Made by a program: the position numbers and the translations under genes. This document shows positions 1 through 11,631 of a stretch of 64,000 nt of DNA, piece by piece. Within the stretch, counting starts at the first letter, position 1. Every line of letters starts with the position of its first letter. This stretch comes from Xylaria sp. FL1777. Lineage: Eukaryota > Ascomycota > Sordariomycetes > Xylariales > Xylariaceae. The notes beneath the pieces were generated by a model. That model was not told the DNA's origin and ran no database searches. It saw only the letters and a list, made by a program, of their open reading frames with translations. The stretch spans positions 62,001 to 126,000 of the forward strand of contig MU400618.1 of assembly GCA_022578965.1 (NCBI GenBank), in the 5' to 3' direction.

Positions 1-850
1 TCCATGGTTGAAACATTACACAAGGTAAAATACTGCTTAGGCGATCCGGCGAGGCAGGAATTCTCCAACCCCCTTACCCCTATATACAGTTCCCAGGCAC
101 GCCTTTGGTTGACGAACCTGACACGGCACTTAGAAGTAACACACTGCTATTATCAAGATGAATCGGAAGATATACTGTTTGTCCTACTTTGGCCCTGATG
201 AGTGGCGAGTAGAGTGCCAGTAAATACCAGAATTGCCCCCTCCTAGTTTAACCACCTGGTAGATAAATATCAGGAAATATTATCTGCGTAAAACCAGTGA
301 ATCTCTTAATTGTAACCGGACTCGTAGACAGTAACATGGCCATGTCTTGATCGCGTCAAGCTAAAAGGAGTCGAGGTACGTTGATCACCTATGCCGACAT
401 TCCAATCACGAAAATAGAAGGTATTGAAGGTAGGTCGACCAGTGAAGAGCAGCATACAGCACTTTTTAATGGGGGAAACTTTAAATAAAAATAAATTGAT
501 TATGCATTTCCATGACCGTCTAACGTATACAAGATAAGCTTTGTTGTACATAAAAGTGCATGAAACAAATACATTGCCTAGGGTATCGTTCTGAGGTGCT
601 GTGCTGTCTGCTTCGTGAAACGCCTCGAACAAAACTGATAGCCTCTATGATGCTGCGATTGGTATGATGGGGAAATTTTATACAAATATGTGTGCCCTTC
701 ACACTCGGGTTGAAGGACAATGCGTGGGATAAGGTTCGCGGGTATGGAGGAAAGGAGTCAGTCGAGTTAAAATCTCCGTGGAGACGACAACACCATAAAA
801 CATCAGCAAACATCAGCAAACGCGAATTGCATCTACTGCCCCTGAGTAGT
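1..850. other. intergenic, left edge of window
   Basis: This stretch lies downstream of the GT17 gene, which ends at 851 on the minus strand. Only short open frames without recognisable similarity or splice-linked continuation are present, so I see no gene. The window edge may cut a neighbouring 3' UTR. Confidence 0.5.
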
Positions 851-1972
851 TCACGACCCAGAAGCGGGTGTCTGCTTCTCGGGATAATCCTGGAAGCCGG
901 CAGTTGGGCCATCGCGGTTGAGCAGCCACGGAAACCGGTCCGGCTGCCCCAGGAGCAGCGCCGGCACGTCTTGGTTGTTTTCTATCCTTTCGTAGACCTG
1001 TCCTTCTCGATCCCACAGGTCCTTCCCATTCCGCACCCGATCGGCAATGCGCTCGCGATCGCGATAGACGTCGTTGTTCATCCACACGTGGGAGAAGGAC
1101 GCCAGCTTGGTTAGGACCTCGTCTATCGTCGAGAAGCAGGTCGAGCAGTGCCATCCCGCGCTCCACAGATTGCCCTTCTCGAGCTTGATAAGCGGCTGGA
1201 GCCCACCGTCCGAGTTGCGGAGATTCACCGGGAGGATTGTCCTCCAGCCCTGGTAATAGGTGGCCTGCGGGTGGGCCCACTGTGAGCCCTTATGCATGAA
1301 CTGGAAGCTGTAATAGTAGAAGTGGCTCCGTAGGGTGAGCCGGCGGGGAAAGGTGCATGCTTTGAGCACCACTATAGTCTCTGGACGCACAAGCTCATCG
1401 ACATCGGCCACGATAAGGACATCGCCGTCGACGGGGGCCTTGGCGCCGATCAAGCGTGGAAGCACTTGGTCATACATAGCGTTCCTCTGCAAATCCTCCC
1501 AGGCCCAGGCCGGGTTGGCGCGGTCCGAGTGGAAGCCATCTGGGATCTCGAGTTGGTGATATATGATTTTGTCCCGGTATGCGGCGAAGCGATCCATGTT
1601 ATCCTTGATGAACAAAGGCTTATCGCGGTTTGTGAAGGTCTTGCTAGACTCTACAATGACGAAATAGTCAACATAGTCATAGGTGCCGTTTAAGCGAATT
1701 TCGAGCCATTCCAGTTCCGTGTTAACCATTATTAGGTCGTAGACCTTCCTATCCCCGGCATTCTTGAACGGCTTCCACCCATGTTGGCGACAGAGACTCC
1801 GCGTTACGGCGGGATTTGCTAGATCCACGTCACGCGGATCAAAGCGAGATATATGGTGGACAGACATGTCTGTCCAGTTGGGATTCAGCCATAGGAGGAA
1901 GAGCAATATCAGAGCGAAGATAAAAGTCAAGCGAGTACATCTCCGCCTGTCGAGGCGCAAGTGATGTGCCAT
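851..1972 (-). CDS. GT17-family beta-1,4-mannosyl-glycoprotein N-acetylglucosaminyltransferase-like protein
   Basis: Single-exon gene for 373 aa with an ATG at 1970-1972. A short basic N-terminus followed by a hydrophobic segment at about residues 16-29 gives a type II membrane topology, consistent with a Golgi or ER lumenal enzyme. The body matches glycosyltransferase family 17 (GnT-III-like): VYDLIMVNTELEWLEIRL at about 77-94, then a DVDE acidic motif at residues 190-193 (in IVADVDEL), the expected nucleotide-sugar/metal site, and a WHCSTCF block further on. Family members add a GlcNAc to the core mannose of N-glycans in animals. What the fungal members modify is not established, so the substrate is inference. 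It is divergently oriented to the threonine aldolase gene, sharing a 476 bp upstream region. Confidence 0.85.
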   Translation of the reverse strand: MAHHLRLDRRRCTRLTFIFALILLFLLWLNPNWTDMSVHHISRFDPRDVDLANPAVTRSLCRQHGWKPFKNAGDRKVYDLIMVNTELEWLEIRLNGTYDYVDYFVIVESSKTFTNRDKPLFIKDNMDRFAAYRDKIIYHQLEIPDGFHSDRANPAWAWEDLQRNAMYDQVLPRLIGAKAPVDGDVLIVADVDELVRPETIVVLKACTFPRRLTLRSHFYYYSFQFMHKGSQWAHPQATYYQGWRTILPVNLRNSDGGLQPLIKLEKGNLWSAGWHCSTCFSTIDEVLTKLASFSHVWMNNDVYRDRERIADRVRNGKDLWDREGQVYERIENNQDVPALLLGQPDRFPWLLNRDGPTAGFQDYPEKQTPASGS

Positions 1973-2448
1973 GTTGTCATTGTATAGGCATTAGTTTTGT
2001 AAAAATATTCTTGACACCGGGACGGGAATTCCTACAGTAATAGCGACAGACCAGGAAGCACGAAATCAAAAAATGCAGAGAATGACAATCAAACATGGAC
2101 ATGCAAGCTGACGATTACAGCACAGATGTTCAGGGGGTGAGGCGGGATGGCTGAATGCTAGAATGTTAGGGAGGTACCTGAGTAGTGACCAGGTGAGGTT
2201 AAAAGAAGTGGGTTGAACCCTTGGAATTGCAGGTATATGTAAGTACCTACTTAATCTAACCGATCTAGGGAGGTAAATGTGACCTGAATTTTGCCCGATC
2301 GGGTATCCTCTATAAATCTAGGAACTACTAGTGCAGGTACATGTAGTGTAAAAGATTAAGACAACATTTTACGTAGAGTTGCCAATATATCTTTCTCCCT
2401 AGTACGGGATATTGATGTCCAATTGCTTAGCTCGCAAGGCACAGGGAG
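1973..2448. promoter_or_regulatory. divergent promoter region, GT17 / threonine aldolase
   Basis: A 476 bp spacer separates two divergent ATG codons. It holds several AGGTA/TACCT words (for example around 2172-2280) seen in many spacers of this window. No clear TATA box was identified for either gene. Confidence 0.4.
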
Positions 2449-4440
2449 ATGGTCTCCGTCTTAAGAAGCAGTAGAGCCCTTTCTACAATAACACCCTGGC
2501 GGCGTCTCAGTACCAACGGCCAGAGAACTCGGGACACTCGGCAGAGTCCCACAGTACGTGGCACGCCGGTGAATCATTCCGGCAAAGCTATTATTACCAA
2601 CAACAACACCCCGCCGGTGAATCAAATCGGGAATCCTGGTATAAGTGCCCCGCCGGCGAATCGCAGTATTAATATCAACACCCCGCCGCCGGTCCTCGGT
2701 GCGATATCATCGCGAACATCTCCACGTGCATTTTCTACTTCCGCCACGACCTGGAACACCGGCAATATGAGCAACGCGACAAACGGAACGAGCAACGGCG
2801 CGCCGACCAATAGCTGGCTCGGCGCCCAAGGCGCGGCTGCCTTTGACTTGAGGAGTGAGTGGTAGTTAGTTGATTTTAATCCTCGGCACAAGAGTACCAA
2901 GCTTCGCCGTTCCTCCTCCTCCTCCTCCTCCCCACACATACAGCAAAGCAAGAATGGAAACTCGGGCCTAACTTGTTTTTTGTGTCGCCCTCCCCCAGGC
3001 GATACCATGACGACGCCGACGCCGGCCATGCTCAACGCGGTCCAGACGACGACGCTGCTGGACGACGTGTTCGAGGAGGACCCGACGACCAGCGACCTCG
3101 AGGCTCACGTAGCAGCCCTCGCGGGCAAAGAAGCCGGGCTGTTCGTGCTGTCCGGCACCATGGGGAACCAGATCGCCCTGCGCTCGTTGCTCACGCAGCC
3201 GCCTCATAGTGTCCTCTGTGACCAGGACTCCCACATCGTCAAATACGAAGCCGGCGGGTACTGCATCTGTCTCTTTTTCCCTTCTCGCTTTCAGACCCCT
3301 ATCTCTGAGTGTATATATATATATATATATACATATGTACTAACCACGTGGACCCGCAGTGTCGCGTCTCTATGTGGCGCCCTCCTAACGCCTGTCCGAC
3401 CGAGCAATGGCCGCTATCTCACTCTCGAGGACGTCCAAGCGAACGTGATCCTCGGCGACAACGTGCACGTGTGTCCGACGCGCGTGATCAGCCTGGAGAA
3501 CTCGCTCGACGGCATGGTGATGCCGCTGGCGGAGGTGCGGCGCATCTCGGCGTTTGCGCGCGAGCACGACATCCTCATGCACTGCGACGGCGCGCGGCTG
3601 TGGGAGGTCGTCGCGTCGGGCGCCGGCTCGCTGGCCGACTTCTGCGCCTGCTTCGACACCGTCAGCATGTGCTTCTCCAAGGGCCTGGGCGCCCCCATCG
3701 GCAGCATCGTCGTCGGCTCCCGGAGCCTCGTCAAGCGCGGCAGGTGGGTGCGCAAGGCCATCGGCGGCGGCCTGCGCCAGTCGGGTGTCGTGACGGCCGC
3801 CGCGCGCGTCGCTGTCGACACCACTTTCGGCAAGGACACCAACGGCCGGGACGGCCTCCTGAAGGCCTCGCATGCCACCGCGAAGCGCGTCGAGAAGATG
3901 TGGACTGAGCTCGGGGGCCGCCGTAAGCGATTTTCTCCGAATTTTCTCCTTTTACCTATCTAGCAGCTCGCATCAAAGCCCCTTTTCTAGCCCAAAATCA
4001 CGTCTTATGCTCAAGCCTCCCATATTCCGAAAATAATATCCGAGCATGCTCGTAAATAGCGATTGCTAATCCCGAATGCTGTAGTGACGCACCCTGTGGA
4101 AACGAACATGTGCTGGCTGGATCTTGGTTCCTTAGGTTGCAGTGCGGCTCGGTTCCAACAACTTGGCCAAGAGGCGGGTTTGAAGCTCATGGGAAACCGC
4201 CGTAAGTGCCACTTAGAATTATGCTTTTCCCCTTGCGGAAATAAAATTCGAACCATCCTTGTCGCTTCGCTTGATGCTGTCAAAGCCCCTTGACTTACTA
4301 ATCTCGCTATTATAGTCATAACTCATTACCAGATAGGAGAAGAGGCCATACAAAGGTTAGCAGGCGTCTTCCAACAAATAGCGCGGGAGAGCACGGGTGC
4401 TCACCCCGAGAACCATACAGAGGGGATTTACGGGAAATAA
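2449..4440 (+). CDS. L-threonine (allo-threonine) aldolase, PLP-dependent, with long N-terminal extension
   Basis: Five exons: 2449-2854, 2999-3257, 3360-3922, 4085-4201 and 4316-4440, giving 489 aa. The enzyme cleaves L-threonine/allo-threonine to glycine and acetaldehyde. The core is unmistakable: AFDLRSDTMTTPTPAM across intron 1, then SGTMGNQIALRSLLTQPPHS, ENSLDG, HCDGARLWE and FSKGLGAPIGS with the PLP lysine at about residue 329, and HPVETNMCWLDL across intron 3. The first ~130 residues are not part of the family core. They begin with an arginine/serine-rich, acid-free stretch (MVSVLRSSRALSTITPWRRL) that looks like a mitochondrial presequence and continue as a low-complexity Asn/Pro repeat. 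Intron 2 contains a (TA)n tract. Mitochondrial location is inference from the presequence-like start only. Confidence 0.92.
3312..3331. repeat. (TA)n microsatellite in intron 2 of the threonine aldolase gene
   Basis: About ten TA units lie inside the intron at 3258-3359, upstream of its CGCAG acceptor. Confidence 0.9.
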
Positions 4441-5146
4441 CACCACCTAGAATTTGAATATACCTTACGCCACCCGCTAAACGACGCCATATTTAGTCAA
4501 CCTTACGTTGTCAGAGGTAGCATTTGTAAATAGCTTGTCACATAGGATAAAATTGGAGCACGTTCTAGGCGATGTTCCTAAATTATACAGTAGTGATAAT
4601 ATTTCGTCGGGAGGCAGTCTCCGGTTGTTATATTGCGTTCAGCTAGTTGAGTCTGGTGCATTGTCCAACTGAGGTTGAAGTGACACACCTTGGTGATGGT
4701 TGGCCAAGTATGAATTCTGTGTAACCTGGGCTGTAGCTGGTCACATACTTTTGTAGATATTTTTGTCTGAATGTCTGTTGCGCCCCTGGTTATCTCAATT
4801 CCCCTGCCTCTCAACTAGCTCCTTGTGTATGGAGTGTGGGATGGATCTAGTGACGTTTGCTGTCGCCAGTTTTCGCCATGGACACATAAAGAAAAATTTG
4901 ATGTCTGAGACTTTTTGGCCCCCTCTTATCATGCTCAGCAACTAATATTGGGTAATGATGCTCTTTCGCTTCGATATCGAGTAAATATGTCGAATGATAA
5001 AATGAATAATGATATCATGCCTGTGGCATGTTTCCCCAGGCCGTCATGTCGAAATGACAATGGTATACACGATGCTTTTATTGAAGCATACCTCCGTAAC
5101 CATAAACGCCGAATAATGATGACTAAAAATTATCCTCATGAAGAAA
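4441..5146. other. convergent intergenic region
   Basis: This spacer lies between the 3' end of the threonine aldolase gene (+) and the last exon of the Nif1-like gene (-). It is AT-rich. Short open frames here lack codon bias or family similarity, and I see no gene. Confidence 0.5.
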
Positions 5147-7448
5147 TCAAGGTGCAGTTTCTTTCGGCTTCTTGCTAAAAATCCCCCTACTTTTTGATTT
5201 GCTTCTTGCTTTCGCTGACTTTGTGCTGCTTGCGTCATCACTGTATTTCGCCTTGTGTATCCTAGGATTAAGCGTTAGTATGACAGAAGAGGCATAAGCG
5301 GGTGTGGATACAACTTACCAACTGTTTCCTGGCATGCTCATGCCCTTTGCTTCAGCCATGCGGTAGAACTTGGCGCTCTTTTTGAGATCCTTCTTACAGC
5401 CAATCCCTTGCGCATAACAGAAACCCGCTTCCGTTAGAGCGTCTACATCGCCCCAATCTGTCGTGTACTTTAGTATTGATCGTTACGGATCTCGTGCGAA
5501 CACACAACTTACTTCCCGAGATTTCAAAGCATCGAAGTGCAAGTGCTTTGTCTTGTTCGATGCCCCATCCATTCATATGACTGACGCCCAATTCATAGAT
5601 ACTCAACGCAAATTGTGCTTTCCGAGTCTTTCTCTCCATGAAATCGACTGTCTTTCCTTCCTTGGCGTGATCTTCATCGTCCGCAATTTCTGCGCTGACA
5701 ATATCAGCCGCTTTCCGAAGCCACTGGACACCTTCCCGCTGGTTTGGTCGCATACCCCAGCCATGTCGACATGCTAGAGCGTAGAGCAACATGCCAGTGG
5801 GGTCTCCACCATGTGCAGCAAGACGTAGGTGATAGGTAGATTCTTTAACAGACCCCTCTTCATGACACTTAATGCCCTTAGCTAGATGCTCTTCCGGGCT
5901 TATCTCAGCAGCGGTGGGTGCTGAAGATTGCTGTGACCTAGGTGGCTTAATAGTACTAGCAGAATCACTCGTTGAGACAGACATGGGTGTTCGAGCTCTA
6001 GCTTGAGCGTCATCGTGGGTGGGCGATGTTAAGGCTCGCCCCCTGGGTATATCTGTGGATATTCGACTATCTGTAGTGGATGGCCGACTGAGGCTTGGGA
6101 ATGGCTCGCCGTCTGCTGACATTTCGGTAGAGAGCTTGCTGCGTTCTAAAGACGGACGACCTACAAGCGATTCTCCCATGACTACACCATCTTGGTATCG
6201 AGAAGAAGAGCTAGAGGGCCGACTAGGAGGGGATGGAGGGGCTTGTCTAGTTCCCGCTGATGCGGGGGCTTCCCAAGCACACGAAGAAGATGGCGATTCG
6301 CTATCGTGGAAGAGAGCAGAATTTCGTTGTAATGACTTGCCACGTGGTAATGAATATTTGGAGTAGATATATGAGGGCGCCGCATCACCCCCAGCCACAA
6401 AGCTTTCTGCAAAGGCATCGCTATGCATACTAACGGGTGTGTGGGCAGTGTCATCGGCCAATATAAATGAAGGATGGCTATCTGAAGATGCCTGCCGGGA
6501 AGGAGCATCCAATACCGGCGTCCCTGCGCGACTAAGCGGGCGCGAGAAGTTAAACGAGGGTCTTGGTAGCGGGGCAGATGCTTCGGAACTGATTGAAGGC
6601 GATCTCTGGTAGTGAGCGATGGGAGATGCGAGTACTGGGCCAGAGAAGGCACTAGCCGACGATAGTTTTCGTGGCGGCTGAGAGTGAAACGATGCACTGA
6701 GATTTTCCTCGTTGGGGGAGGAGGCGTCTAAGGGTGCCGACATAATACTCGATGAACGCTTTGGAAACAGAGGCGGGGGAGGAACTAGGTTAGCCGATTC
6801 GTTTGAAGCGGTTTTGGTGAGCTTTTCAGGCGATGCTGGGAAGCGCCCATGCGACGGAGATGCACGTCCTAAGCTCCCTTGGTGGCCCGCAGATCGAGGC
6901 TCTGATTCCAGATCCCCGGGCGACTGCTCCCTGCGTGCACCGTACATGCCATTATCCTCGTCGAGTTTCTGCAACGAACGGCCACGAAGGCCATCTTTGA
7001 ACGGATTTGGAGGGACGGGTATGGATTCGTCGGGTGTAGGAGGAATGCGACTCATTCGTGGATGCATGGAACGTGGGCGGTCTTGAGGGGTCTCAATTTC
7101 GGTAGTGAGGCCCAGCCCAGCGGGCTGCTTCGGCGACAGACCATTTTGTTCATCGCTCGAATCGTAGGACAAGGAGCGGAAGTACTCAGAGCGGCCCTGC
7201 ACTACTAAGGGACTTTCGGTGGTCAGAGGGGGAAGACGGCTCACCCGATTGCCATTCTTGGAGCTCTCCTCCAGTTGTTTGGCAAGCAGGCGACTCTGGA
7301 GGGCGAAGGCATCGAGGGGAGATAAAGCAGGAGGCACTTCGCCAGCGATGTGTAAGCGTGGAGATCGAAGAGGACGAGAGGACGGCGTGTTGGCGGCCGA
7401 GTTAGAAGAGTCGGTTCGTAGGTCGATGAAGTTGGGCCGGTTCGCCAT
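5147..7448 (-). CDS. nif1: Nif1-like Sel1-repeat protein (putative mitosis inhibitor)
   Basis: Three exons on the minus strand: 7448-5513, 5457-5319 and 5261-5147, coding for 729 aa. The frame stays open upstream of 7448, but the first ATG is at 7446-7448 (MANRPNFIDLRTDSS), just below a (TCAA)n tract. The N-terminal two thirds is low-complexity Ser/Pro-rich and probably disordered. From about residue 515 it carries Sel1-type helical repeats (HGGDPTGMLLYALACRHGWG, YELGVSHMNGWGIEQD and, across intron 1, WGDVDALTEAGFCYAQGIGC), followed by a basic Ser/Lys tail ending KSRGIFSKKPKETAP. S. pombe Nif1 interacts with the Nim1/Cdr1 kinase and delays mitosis; assignment of that role here rests on architecture. 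Intron 2 uses GTAAGT directly after TG, which avoids an in-frame stop and restores the family's GNSWI-K-KY ending. Confidence 0.82.
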
Positions 7449-9296
7449 GGTGAATGAAGGCAAAGGCTGGCCGGGGTAGTCAATCAATCAATCAATCAAT
7501 CAAGGTAGCTGTGTAGGGGCGAAGGCTAAGTAGGGTGCGAGGTGCGATGCACGACAACGTCAATTACGGGTCATCCAGACCACCCAACCCAGGCACGTCA
7601 GGGTAGGTCGGTCGTGCTGCGCCCTAACAGGAGCACGACGGACGGCAGATGCAACGCGCACGGCAGAAACGGGCTATGTCCTGCTGCTATACGCGCTGAT
7701 GGGAATGGACAGGCCTGGCTGATGCATGAATTATGAGGTCAATGCTGCCTAGGACGAACGGTAGAATCTCCATGGAACGAGGGATCGTTAGGAGCGGCAC
7801 GGCCTTGTTTCGTGACAAATGATGATGGTACGAGCCGGGCGATGCACAATCAGACGTCTGCCGGCTGCCGTCTTCCGACTGCCGATGTTTAATTATGAAC
7901 AATAAAAGCGACGCCGGTGCGTGGCCATATACACAGGCATAGAAATGAAAAGGATCTTGTTGGAAGACGGAATGACTGACACAACGAGACTGCGTAGGTT
8001 AAATGTCCTCGTCCTGGAGTTGTTGTTGAAGCTGAAGAAAGGGGGTAATTTGGCGTACACATGTCAAATGACCTGTTACTGGGTGAAAAGAATGGGGCGA
8101 GTCTTGGCTTAATGATACAGTATATGGGGTACATTAGCCAAACCAAGCCCACTAAATCTACTTACTTACGGCTTATCTCCTTGCCCTGTATCTACGCAAA
8201 ATCTAAGCTACCGATTCTAGTATACCTACTAGATAAATCACGATTAGAATTTCATGACAACACCACCATAGCTATCTTAGTCTTATAGCTAGTTTCCGCC
8301 AGAACCCCATCAAATACATATGGGGAAGTAGTCATCGCTGTGACAACTGGTTACAATCGGCTTCCAGCAGGATTACTCACCGCCCGTGTAACCCGCCAGT
8401 ATACGCAGTATTGCGGTCAGATATAGATGGAGTATACGGACGTTTTTTCTCTCCTGCCTCTAGGTATAGATTCGAACCAAGCTATATATAATTAACAAAA
8501 CGGTATATAAAGCATAACTATTACATTAAATGAACAAAACTTAACTATACGAAAATATGAATGCTCCAAAGGCTTCTTCCAGAAATATATCGCAAAAAAG
8601 AAATAATGATCGGCTCAAATACAGTGGAAGAAATATCGAAGAAGACGATACAGCACCAGGGTCGATGAGACCGAGTTGACTAAGTAGGTCAACTCGTTGG
8701 CAAACCCTTGCCTTCTTGGAACGCTAGCGTTGGATGAAACTGAGGTGCTCGATTCCTATTGTGTTACACATAACTTACTTATTACACATCTTAGCTTCAG
8801 ATCTATACCGAGGCTACTATATTTAAGTAAGTTCGAGTGGTATTAAACATGGAAGCAAAATGGCGGCCTTGTTGTTAAACCCTGCAGTAAACTTAGTTAT
8901 GTCTTGTTATATCAATAGCTTGTAGTCTTTCTTAGTTGTCTTAGTTATGCATTATAACACTTTCTCGAAGCTGTTAGAAATTTGTGCTACTTGTAACTTA
9001 CTCAGTCAAAAAATAAAAAAAAACTCTTCATACTTCTATTAAGATTAGTTAGTGTGACCTGTTACTATACATGTCTCTAAGAAGTATTATCTTCCTAGTA
9101 CAACGCATTACCACGCCTATATGCGGTACCTCGGTCTAGTTCGCCGGGTCGTGTTATCGAGCTGGGTATCGAACTTTCTAAATAATAGCATTCCTCCCTA
9201 TCAGTCCTTGATAAAAAGGGGTTACTGAAGTCTTGAAAGATGGAAACTACCGACGTCCTTGCCTGCTCTAGTAGAGACTGCGTTACGAAGATACCG
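7449..9296. other. intergenic, upstream of the Nif1-like gene
   Basis: A 1.85 kb spacer between two minus-strand genes. A (TCAA)n tract lies at 7480-7502, just 5' of the Nif1-like ATG. From about 8450 to 9060 the DNA is strongly AT-rich with no coding character, which could be old RIP-type decay, but no transposon protein can be read. No tRNA was found. Confidence 0.5.
7480..7502. repeat. (TCAA)n microsatellite
   Basis: About five to six tetranucleotide units lie immediately upstream of the Nif1-like start codon, in its probable 5' UTR. Confidence 0.9.
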
Positions 9297-11457
9297 TCAA
9301 AGAGAATTGCAACGCTGAGTGACCGCTCTCGATAACCACAGTCCCGTCCGCGAGGATACATTCCAGCCAGCCGTCGAAAGACCTTCGCCTTCTGGGTGAA
9401 GGGTCTCGTCATCTTCTGAGTCATCTGAGTCGTAAATCCACTCATGGCGATATATGTCTCGCTCAGAGATTGGAAATCCGTCCATATCCCGCATCCACTC
9501 AAAGATATTGCGAGTTACAGTCTCGGAAAGATCCTTATCGCGATCCAACATGTCGTAGTTGATTCTAATGGGCGTGCCGTCTAATTCATTATCGATGTTC
9601 GGCTCGCGGCTGGCGAGAAGCAGTTGTGGTGCATTTTGCACTTCTTTCCTTCCATCTTCGCAAGGCCAAGTGATTTTAGAAAACCTGAGACTGTGACTGC
9701 CCAGGCAGTGAGCGTGGGCCTGGACATCCACATCTGCGTCGTGGAGGGGTATATCTCCAAGGGGAGGATACGGGAAAATCGGCGGCGTGTCTTTGTACAG
9801 CCCTTGAGAAAGGTACATAAGCCGGCACTCGTCAGCCCGGGAAATTGAAGTCGTTTCATCGGATAGTCTGGTGACCGGCTCCTGGATGAATGATAGAAGG
9901 GTTCCCGTCCAGGCTGCTTCATGGAGGTCGATTCTGTTGAAGCCAAGCAGCCCAAGCAGCCCAAAGCGACTTCGAATAAAGGCTGGATGCACTCCACAGA
10001 CTATCGCTCCTAACCAAAGACAGGTTAGATGTGGGCTGCGTAGAGAAAACATGCAGGCTAGAATATGAGGATCTTGGGCAAAGTTTGATTGCAGAAGAGC
10101 GGCGGTGCCTTGTAGCCAAGCTCCGCAAACGTGAGAAGGAGTGTTAGGTTCGTAGAAAATACTGCCCAATATAGCTCTCATGCCGTTTGAATTGCAGCTC
10201 AGAGTTAGTAATCTGTCTAATTGACGCAAGTCGTGGCCCCAGATCGGAGATTGCGACGGATACCAGTCTGTCGCTTTTCTATCAGAAGATTGAGGCAGAG
10301 GAAGAACGGCCTTTCTCCTTTCCAGATTAGCAAGTGGTAAAAGCAACGCTGCAGCGAAAGCGATGCGGTTTTGTCTGCTTGCGTCGTGAAGGGCCACGTA
10401 CTCTTCGATATACCCCGCAGCGTCGGTGAAAGTTGCCGGGGAAGAAGATATGAATTCTTCGGATACGTCAGCCCCAGAGAGGACAAATCGGATCGGGGCC
10501 TCTAGTTCAAGAGACCACGGCGGTTGTAAGCTGTAGCGTTCGTGAGGAATACGTCCCTTCCAGCCCTGTCCCGGCGCCAGGACTGCGGCCCACCAGCGAG
10601 CTGCTTTGTCGTTCGCATTTCCTATGTCTACCACCGCCGACGTCGCATTGCTGTCATTTTTCTCGCGCGTTGGCCTCGCTTTGCACGGCGCCAAGCTTTC
10701 CGAATATTCGAGTGCAGAAGCCCGTGGGATAATTTCCGCCCAGCGTGCAGATAGCACATACGCCCACGCAAGTACCAGAATGGCGATGTGGTTATGTTTC
10801 TCGGGCCACTTCGGAAATAGAGAACCAGGATCCTCTGCAAAGTCTATGGTCACAGGTCTCGGAACTGTGGCTTGCAGTAAGAAGAGTTGCTCAAAAGAAG
10901 GGAGATCACAGGAGCCTTGAGCAGGCACCCAGGTAGTCCTAGCAATCACTAACCCTGACTTATCTACGTGCAGACCGTTGGGAAGATGTGGATGCTGCGG
11001 ATAAATGTTCTCGAACTGTAAGCATGTTGCCGGGAGATCATAGTTCGCACTCGCCTTTTCCCATAATTCGAACCAAGTTTTGTATCCCTTTTCATAGTAT
11101 GTCCTGAAGACCTCATCATTTGGTCGAAGAGCGTCCTGCATATGGATAACATAGAAAAATATGAAGAGATTGGTATTTGGTAGTATGCTACAGATCCTGG
11201 GAGTTTCTCATTGATGTTTACATCCGTAGCGGTATGGGGCTGAATAAGGGGTTGTTGGTAACAACCTGATAGTATCGTTGAAGCCAATTTTGTTACTCAC
11301 TGCTGTGTACCGTGACATTGATATAGGCCTTCTCTTTAGTTAACTGTTGAAACTGAACGGTTTCAACAGCAGCTTTCTTATGTGCAAGTTGTACAAAAGT
11401 CGAGCACGCTAAGCCTAATTCAAATCCACGCGCGCCTTCACATATTGTTGTAAACAT
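9297..11457 (-). CDS. unrecognised fungal protein, about 660 aa
   Basis: The main exon is one long minus-strand frame from about 11141 to the stop at 9297 (614 codons from MQDALRP). The ATG at the top of this frame sits in an ATGCAG that looks like a 3' splice site, and a further coding exon lies upstream at 11457-11301 or slightly shorter: ATG at 11455-11457, reading MFTTICEGARGFELGLACS and ending near KEKAYINVTVHS before a GTGAGT donor. The exact junction is uncertain: the GTGAGT at 11300 is out of phase with GCAG|GAC, while GTACAC a few bases earlier is in phase. The protein has a tryptophan-rich start (YEKGYKTWFELWEKA), one hydrophobic stretch (HIAILVLAWAYVL) and an acidic C-terminus (DSDDSEDDE). 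I recognise no catalytic motif or domain. Its start is only 174 bp from the ERV46 stop. Confidence 0.6.
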
Positions 11458-11631
11458 ATGTAAACGCTAGGTATATAAGCTTCAATAACAGAAAAACTAT
11501 CGAACCCAATTTTGAAATCTGTAGACTGGCCCAACTCCATTGAATGCACGCACAACTATCGAAATTTAACCCTGGACCTACCTACCTATTCTACACTTAC
11601 AAGAGCACTTGTTCTTAGGCCGCGTTATGTG

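Noticed and set aside
4202..4315. second tRNA B-box-like word (GGTTCGAAT, minus strand)
   Set aside because: It is inside a threonine aldolase intron and no tRNA fold is possible.
8455..8520. tRNA-like B-box (GGTTCGAATC on the minus strand near 8465)
   Set aside because: No A-box, acceptor stem or cloverleaf can be formed in the adjacent sequence.
8450..9060. AT-rich block as a RIP-mutated transposon
   Set aside because: No terminal repeats and no decayed transposase or reverse-transcriptase reading could be recognised, so RIP remains only a guess.
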